DNA of 64,000 nt from Rhodoblastus sp. (GTDB taxonomy: Bacteria > Pseudomonadota > Alphaproteobacteria > Rhizobiales > Beijerinckiaceae): assembly GCF_019449565.1 (NCBI RefSeq), contig NZ_JAGRPM010000088.1, positions 204,152 to 268,151 of the forward strand, in the 5' to 3' direction. This document shows positions 59,767 through 64,000 of this stretch, in pieces (position 1 is the first letter of the stretch; every line of letters begins with the position of its first letter). A program made the translations under genes and the position numbers. Under the pieces are notes generated by a model. That model was not told where the DNA came from. It searched no databases and saw nothing but the letters and a program-made list of their open reading frames with translations.

Positions 59767-60702
59767 CTATTCTGCCACGAATTCCCGGGCCGAAAAGCCC
59801 TGGGCATAGAGCAAAGCGGTGAGGTCGCCGTGATCGACCCGCGCCTGCGCCGCCGCCGCCACTGCGGGCTTGGCGTGATAGGCCACGCCGAGGCCGGCGG
59901 CCTCCAGCATGGCGAGATCATTGGCGCCGTCGCCGATCGCCAGCGTCTGCTCGGGCGCCAATTCGTGGCTTACGGTCAGCTCTTGCAGCGTCGCGAGCTT
60001 GGCCGCCTTGCCCAGTATTGGCTCCGCTACATGGCCAGCGAACCGGCCGTCCTCGATCAGGAGCGTGTTGGCGCGGTTCTCGTGGAAGCCGATCGCTTCG
60101 CCGATGCGCGAAGTGAAGACAGTGAAGCCGCCCGAAACCAGCGCGGTATAGGCGCCATGGGCGCGCATGGTCTGCACCAGCGCACGGCCGCCGGGCGTCA
60201 GCGTGATGCGTTCGTTGATCGCCGTTTCCACGACGCTGGCGGCGAGCCCCCTGAGGAGGGCGACGCGCTCGCGCAGGGCGGGCTCGAAGGCGATCTCGCC
60301 GCGCATGGCGCGTTCGGTGATCGCCGCAACCTGTTCCTTCAGCCCGACGAAATCGGCCAGCTCGTCGATGCATTCCTGCCCGATCATGGTCGAGTCCATA
60401 TCGGCAAGCAGCAGTTTCTTGCGCCGCCACGAGATCGGCTGGACGAAAATATCGACGGGCGCGTCGCCGAGCGCAAGGCGCAGCACCGACATGGCGGCGC
60501 GGCAATAGGCGGCGTCGGCGAAAGCGCCCTCGGCGTGATTGCCATAGGCCGCGCCGGGTGCGAAAGGAATGTCGGCCGCCTCGTTCGGGGAGAGAATGAC
60601 CGGCTCGCGCGCGCCGGGCAGGCGGCTCGAAGCCGCGCTGAGAATTTCGGCGGTCAGGGCTTCGGCGCCGGGCGCGCCAACCAATGTAGCGACATGGGTC
60701 AT
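59767..60702 (-). CDS. serB: Phosphoserine phosphatase
   Basis: A 311-aa HAD enzyme: motif I ADMDSTMIGQECIDELAD, motif II ALVSGGFT, Lys in GKAAKL, and motif III IGDGANDLAMLEAAGLGVAYHAKP. It ends serine biosynthesis. An N-terminal 85-residue domain matches SerB. The start (60702) is within 9 nt of the divergent miaA start. Confidence 0.95.
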   Translation of the reverse strand: MTHVATLVGAPGAEALTAEILSAASSRLPGAREPVILSPNEAADIPFAPGAAYGNHAEGAFADAAYCRAAMSVLRLALGDAPVDIFVQPISWRRKKLLLADMDSTMIGQECIDELADFVGLKEQVAAITERAMRGEIAFEPALRERVALLRGLAASVVETAINERITLTPGGRALVQTMRAHGAYTALVSGGFTVFTSRIGEAIGFHENRANTLLIEDGRFAGHVAEPILGKAAKLATLQELTVSHELAPEQTLAIGDGANDLAMLEAAGLGVAYHAKPAVAAAAQARVDHGDLTALLYAQGFSAREFVAE

Positions 60703-61614
60703 AAAGTTTTGAACGCTCGCAACTTGTCGAATCGAAAGGATGTTCAGGCCGTTCTTCTGGCAGGGCCCACGGCCAGCGGCAAGTCCGCCCGAGCCATTGA
60801 ACTGGCGCGGGATTTGGACGGCGTCGTCATCAACGCCGATTCCATGGCTGTCTATCAGGATCTGCCGATCCTGTCGGCCCGCCCGACCCGCGAGGAGACA
60901 GGCGACATACCGCACCTGCTTTTCGGCCATATCGGCGCCGAACGCAACTATTCCGTCGGCCAATGGCTTGAGGACGCCCGGAGCGCGCTGGACGAGGCCG
61001 GGCGCATGGGCCGCCTGCCCATTTTCGTCGGCGGAACTGGCATGTATTTCAAGGCCCTGCTGCAAGGTCTCTCGAATATCCCCGCCGTGCCGGAAGAGGT
61101 GCGCGCCCGCGTGCGCGCCGAGGCCGAGGGCGCGACGCCCGCCGAACTCCACGCGAAATTAAGCGCCCGCGACCCGGAAACGGCGTCAAAACTACGCCCC
61201 ACAGACCCGCAGCGCATCTTGCGCGCGCTGGAGATTTTCGAGGCGTGCGGGTCGCCGCTTTCAAGTTTTCAGGGCGAGCGAGAGCCGCCTCTGCGCGATT
61301 CCGCACGCTGCGAATGCCTGTTTCTGGCGCCCGAGCGCGCGGCTCTCAACGCCCGCATCGATGCGCGTTTCGACCGGATGATGGAGGCGGGCGCGCTCGA
61401 TGAAGTCCGCCGCCTGATGGCCCGCAACCTCGATCCCGCGCTGCCCGCGATGCGCGCAGTCGGCGTCCCCGGCCTGAGCGCCTTTTTGCGCGGAGAATGC
61501 TCGTTGGAGGAGGCGGTCGAGAAGAGCAAGCGCGACAGCCGCCAATATGCCAAGCGCCAGTTCACTTTCGCGCGGACGCAATTGCCGGAGTTTGTGTGGG
61601 AGGCTGTGGGCTGA
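60694..61614 (+). CDS. miaA: tRNA dimethylallyltransferase
   Basis: A 306-aa MiaA: P-loop GPTASGKSARAIELA, NADSMAVYQDL, and GGTGMYFKALLQGL, with a C-terminal RQYAKRQFTFAR. It adds a dimethylallyl group to A37 of tRNAs reading U-initial codons. The ATG at 60694 overlaps the divergent serB start by 9 nt; a TTG at 60709 would avoid overlap. The serB/miaA divergence is common in the order. Confidence 0.95.
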   Translation: MGHKVLNARNLSNRKDVQAVLLAGPTASGKSARAIELARDLDGVVINADSMAVYQDLPILSARPTREETGDIPHLLFGHIGAERNYSVGQWLEDARSALDEAGRMGRLPIFVGGTGMYFKALLQGLSNIPAVPEEVRARVRAEAEGATPAELHAKLSARDPETASKLRPTDPQRILRALEIFEACGSPLSSFQGEREPPLRDSARCECLFLAPERAALNARIDARFDRMMEAGALDEVRRLMARNLDPALPAMRAVGVPGLSAFLRGECSLEEAVEKSKRDSRQYAKRQFTFARTQLPEFVWEAVG

Positions 61615-61627
61615 CGCTACGAAGCCG

Positions 61628-61864
61628 TCACGCCATGAGCCATTTCGCCAGATCCGCCGCCTTCGGAAGGCCGCCCGCGTGGACGACCTTGCCGTCGATC
61701 ACGACGCCCGGCGTGGAGAGAACGCCGAATTTGGCGATCTCGGCATAATCGGTCACCTTTTCAATCGTGATTTCGACGCCGAGCCGCTGGGCTTCCGTTC
61801 GCACCATCTGCTCCGTCTCCTGACAGCGTCTGCAGCCCGAGCCGAGAACCTTGACTTCTCTCAT
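61628..61864 (-). CDS. Small thioredoxin-fold protein (redox-active disulfide protein 2 family)
   Basis: A 78-aa protein with the redox site C-R-R-C (VLGSGCRRCQETEQM), the cis-Pro region VLSTPGVVIDG and no signal peptide. It is 16 nt from the permease gene and shares its direction; such pairs are often regulated by ArsR-family repressors. It probably assists metal or thiol chemistry of the permease substrate. Confidence 0.88.
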   Translation of the reverse strand: MREVKVLGSGCRRCQETEQMVRTEAQRLGVEITIEKVTDYAEIAKFGVLSTPGVVIDGKVVHAGGLPKAADLAKWLMA

Positions 61865-61880
61865 GGGATTGGCCTTTCCT

Positions 61881-62942
61881 TCACGAGAACAATGCGTTGA
61901 ACAAATAGCCGACGGCGATGATTCCGAGCGCGACGACTCCGACGAACACGGCGAGCAGCTTGGTCGTCAGCACCTTGCGCAGGATGATCATTTCCGGGAA
62001 CGACAGCGCGGTCACGCTCATCATGAAGGCGAGCACAGTGCCCAGCGCCGCGCCCTTGCCGAGCAATGCTCCGACCACCGGAATGATGCCCGCCGCATTG
62101 GAATAGATGGGAACGCCGATCACGACGACGGCCGGCACGGACCACCAGCTGTTCTTGCCCATGATGGAAGCGAGCAGATCATTGGGCGCATAGCCATGGA
62201 TCAAAGCCCCGGCGGCGATGCCGACGATGATCCAAAGCCAGACCCTGCCGACGATGTCGCGAACGGCCTCGACGCCAGCCTTGATGCGGTCGACGACCGA
62301 AATCGATTCGGCCGGCGTCCCGACCGCGCCGGCGCGCACGTTGCGCACCCATTCCTCAAGCCAGCTTTCGAGATGGAGGCGGCCGATCACCCAGCCCGAC
62401 GCGATCGCCACGCCGAGGCCAAAGGACAGATAGGTCAGCGCCACTTTCCAGCCCACCAGGGCGAACAAAAGGCCCAGCGCGACTTCATTGATCATCGGGG
62501 CGGCGATCAGGAACGAGAATGTCACGCCGAGCGGAACGCCCGCCGAGACGAAGCCTACGAACAAGGGGACAGCCGAGCAGGAACAGAAGGGCGTAAAGAT
62601 TCCGAGCGCCGCCGCCGCGATATTGCCAATGCCCTCGCGTTTGCCCGCGAGAAGCGCGCGGGTGCGTTCGGGGGAGAAGAAGCTGCGCACGACGCCCATG
62701 GTGAAGACGACGAGCGTGAGCAGCATCAACACCTTCGGAGTGTCATAGATGAAGAACCGGACGGCTTCGGCCAGATGGCTGCCGGGAACGAGCGGCAAAA
62801 GCCCCGTCGCCCAATCAGACCATTGCGGCAAACGCCAGTAGAGCGCGAACCACAAAGCGATTAACGCGGCCGTCGCGCCGACCCACAAAGCGGTTGGCTC
62901 GCGAGGCCCGGACTGAAGGTTGGGAGAAGCGTTCACGCTCAT
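61881..62942 (-). CDS. Permease of the ArsP/DUF318 family
   Basis: A 353-aa membrane protein with about eight helices in two repeats. Landmarks: FTPFCSCSAVPLFVGFVSAGVPLGVTFSFL (a Cys-Ser-Cys motif in helix 3 or 4) and GVPIYSNAAGIIPVV. ArsP relatives export trivalent organoarsenicals; others are of unknown substrate. No arsR, arsC or arsH lies in the window. Likely controlled from the palindrome at 63004-63025. Confidence 0.87.
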   Translation of the reverse strand: MSVNASPNLQSGPREPTALWVGATAALIALWFALYWRLPQWSDWATGLLPLVPGSHLAEAVRFFIYDTPKVLMLLTLVVFTMGVVRSFFSPERTRALLAGKREGIGNIAAAALGIFTPFCSCSAVPLFVGFVSAGVPLGVTFSFLIAAPMINEVALGLLFALVGWKVALTYLSFGLGVAIASGWVIGRLHLESWLEEWVRNVRAGAVGTPAESISVVDRIKAGVEAVRDIVGRVWLWIIVGIAAGALIHGYAPNDLLASIMGKNSWWSVPAVVVIGVPIYSNAAGIIPVVGALLGKGAALGTVLAFMMSVTALSFPEMIILRKVLTTKLLAVFVGVVALGIIAVGYLFNALFS

Positions 62943-63003
62943 TGGGCGCCCTGCACGCTCAGGCGGGAATCGACAGGAAGGCGAAAGGACTTCATGGCGT
63001 CAA

Positions 63004-63025
63004 TATATGCGTGATGCTGCATATA
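63004..63025. promoter_or_regulatory. Palindromic operator upstream of the permease/thioredoxin operon
   Basis: TATATGC, 8-nt spacer, GCATATA; a perfect 7-bp dyad in an AT-rich island, 62 nt before the permease start. Its size suits an ArsR/SmtB dimer. The matching repressor gene is not in the window. Confidence 0.6.
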
Positions 63026-63112
63026 AGTAATGGAGCATTTAGGATAAAGCGTGCGACGCAGGCGCAGTCTGATTGCGGTCGTCGCCCCGGGCGGAGGTTA
63101 AATGAGGCGACG

Positions 63113-63793
63113 CTATTTCAATTTTGCCGCTGCGGCCCCGACAGCCTTTAGACGCTCGGCCTGACGTGAAGTGGCTGCCGCGCGGACGCGCGCGACAAGC
63201 TCGGGCCCGGCGCGTTCGGGCGAACCCGCCTCGAAGGGCGGTTTCGGATCATATTCGATGCCGAGTTGAATGGATTTCGCCAGATCGGGACTGAAGGCCT
63301 CGGCGGCTACGGCCAGAGCGAAATCAATTCCGGCGGTCACGCCGCCGCCGGTAATGATATTGCCGTCGAACACCGTCCGCCCATTGACGGGCGTCGCGCC
63401 GAACGCCGCGAGCATGTCCCGGCTCATCCAATGCGTGGTGGCGCGTTTTCCCGCGAGCAGGCCAGCCGCGCCGAGTACCAGCGCGCCCGTGCAGACGCTG
63501 GTGACATAACGGACGCCCTTCGCCTGCGTTCGGATGAAATCCAGGACGAATTCGTCATTGAGCAGCGCGTTGACGCCCGGTCCGCCCGGCACGCAGATCA
63601 GATCGAGCGCGGGACAATCGGCGAAGGTCGTCGTGGGCAAAATGCGCATTCCGCCGTCCGTCGCCACCGGCTGGAGGTCTTTCGCGACAAGATCGACCCT
63701 GGCCCCGGGGAATTTCGTAAAGACCTCATAGGGGCCGGTCATGTCGAGCTGCGTGACGCCCGGAAAAAGCAGCAAGCCGATATGGAAAGCCAT
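63113..63793 (-). CDS. DJ-1/PfpI-family protein (GlxA / isonitrile-hydratase-like)
   Basis: A 226-aa protein with a nucleophile elbow: Cys in YVTSVCTGALVLGAAGLL, and the Glu/His context TTHWMSRDML. N-terminus HIGLLLFPGVTQLDMTGPYEVF is typical of the GlxA/inhA group, but the HTH domain of GlxA is absent. Isonitrile hydratase is one known activity; the substrate here is unknown. I start at ATG 63793; the frame stays open further upstream into the ftsK gene. Confidence 0.87.
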   Translation of the reverse strand: MAFHIGLLLFPGVTQLDMTGPYEVFTKFPGARVDLVAKDLQPVATDGGMRILPTTTFADCPALDLICVPGGPGVNALLNDEFVLDFIRTQAKGVRYVTSVCTGALVLGAAGLLAGKRATTHWMSRDMLAAFGATPVNGRTVFDGNIITGGGVTAGIDFALAVAAEAFSPDLAKSIQLGIEYDPKPPFEAGSPERAGPELVARVRAAATSRQAERLKAVGAAAAKLK

Positions 63794-63816
63794 CTTGCGA
63801 TCTCCGGGCGCTCCCC

Positions 63817-64000
63817 TTAATCCCCCAACTCGAATGCCCCTCGATCCACGCCACCGCCGGCGAGAATTGCGCGCTTTCCGGCGTGGTTGGCGGGGCCGAC
63901 CACGCCTTCCTTCTCCATGCGCTCGACCAGTGACGCCGCCTTGTTGTAGCCCACCGAAAGACGGCGCTGGACATAGGAAGTCGAGCATTTCTTGTCGCGC
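63817..64000 (-). CDS. ftsK: DNA translocase FtsK, C-terminal gamma domain only
   Basis: The gene enters from the right edge; the last 60 codons are seen. RDKKCSTSYVQRRLSVGYNK and ASLVERMEKEGVVGPANHAG are the winged-helix gamma domain that reads KOPS sequences and contacts XerD. The TAA stop is at 63817-63819. The rest of the gene lies outside the window. Confidence 0.93.
   Translation of the reverse strand, partial: RDKKCSTSYVQRRLSVGYNKAASLVERMEKEGVVGPANHAGKRAILAGGGVDRGAFELGD

Noticed and set aside
59830..60693. Upstream extension of the miaA frame on the plus strand
   Set aside because: It lies antisense to serB; MiaA length and P-loop position require a start near 60694.
1..64000. CRISPR arrays, tRNA/rRNA genes, insertion sequences, phage or toxin-antitoxin modules
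   Set aside because: None was found: no spaced direct repeats, no tRNA-like cloverleaf at any gap, no transposase or integrase motif.

Overview
The window reads as chromosome of a GC-rich alphaproteobacterium of the order Hyphomicrobiales, most likely a methylotroph. The evidence is a lanthanide-type methanol dehydrogenase (xoxF) with its xoxG/xoxJ partners, PQQ biosynthesis genes, and Hyphomicrobiales-type neighbours (DUF2865 protein, CreA, RluB with a long basic tail, divergent serB/miaA, a folB/folM/queD-like set). Beijerinckiaceae/Methylocystaceae-like is my best guess; no rRNA gene is present to settle it. I saw no tRNA, rRNA, CRISPR array, integrase, transposase or phage gene.

Region 1 (1-1.4 kb): pterin genes folB-folM-queD on the minus strand, with queD cut by the left edge. 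Region 2 (1.5-21.5 kb) is the most coherent block, a periplasmic alcohol-oxidation locus. On the minus strand run pqqA, pqqB-pqqD-pqqE, xoxG-xoxJ-xoxF, then a LuxR-type response regulator, an SsuABC/TauABC-type importer and pqqC. Facing or flanking these are a FIST sensor plus hybrid histidine kinase (NosP/NahK-like), a NosR/NirI-like flavo-iron-sulfur membrane protein with its ApbE flavin transferase, a small cytochrome c, an ExaC-type aldehyde dehydrogenase and a tandem pair of DUF779 proteins. The gene content parallels the exa/pqq ethanol-oxidation locus of Pseudomonas aeruginosa, but the dehydrogenase carries the lanthanide Asp-Tyr-Asp signature.

Region 3 (21.5-36 kb) is mixed housekeeping and envelope: nadE, a GT21 glycosyltransferase, gltX behind an unusual 384-nt leader, a DUF2865 protein, class II DAHP synthase, a DODA-type dioxygenase, creA, selO, and two divergent sugar/polyprenol glycosyltransferase genes whose start codons overlap. 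Region 4 (35.3-45.2 kb): LysR/cupin pair, catalase, DUF3422 protein, an orphan ModA, a SHOCT protein, a phosphoesterase fused to a Hint_2 domain, and a GGDEF-EAL protein. Region 5 (45.2-58.1 kb): tadA, rluB, rsmD, the ilvBH operon with a recognisable branched-chain leader peptide and attenuator, an OafA-type acyltransferase, PPK2, and a translationally coupled operon cysS-GFA-(48-aa membrane protein)-GNAT-cimA. Region 6 (58.2-64 kb): sulfatase, serB, miaA, a permease/thioredoxin pair behind a palindromic operator, a GlxA/DJ-1 protein, and the C-terminus of ftsK.

The least explained signals are: (i) an approximately 85-100-bp intergenic element (palindrome, 37-nt conserved core, palindrome) present upstream of both gltX and ilvB in the same orientation; (ii) the importer, response regulator and pqqC operon; (iii) the NosR-like/ApbE pair without any denitrification gene; (iv) the phosphoesterase-Hint fusion. 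Start codons were chosen from Shine-Dalgarno spacing and family length; no alignment or structure program was run.
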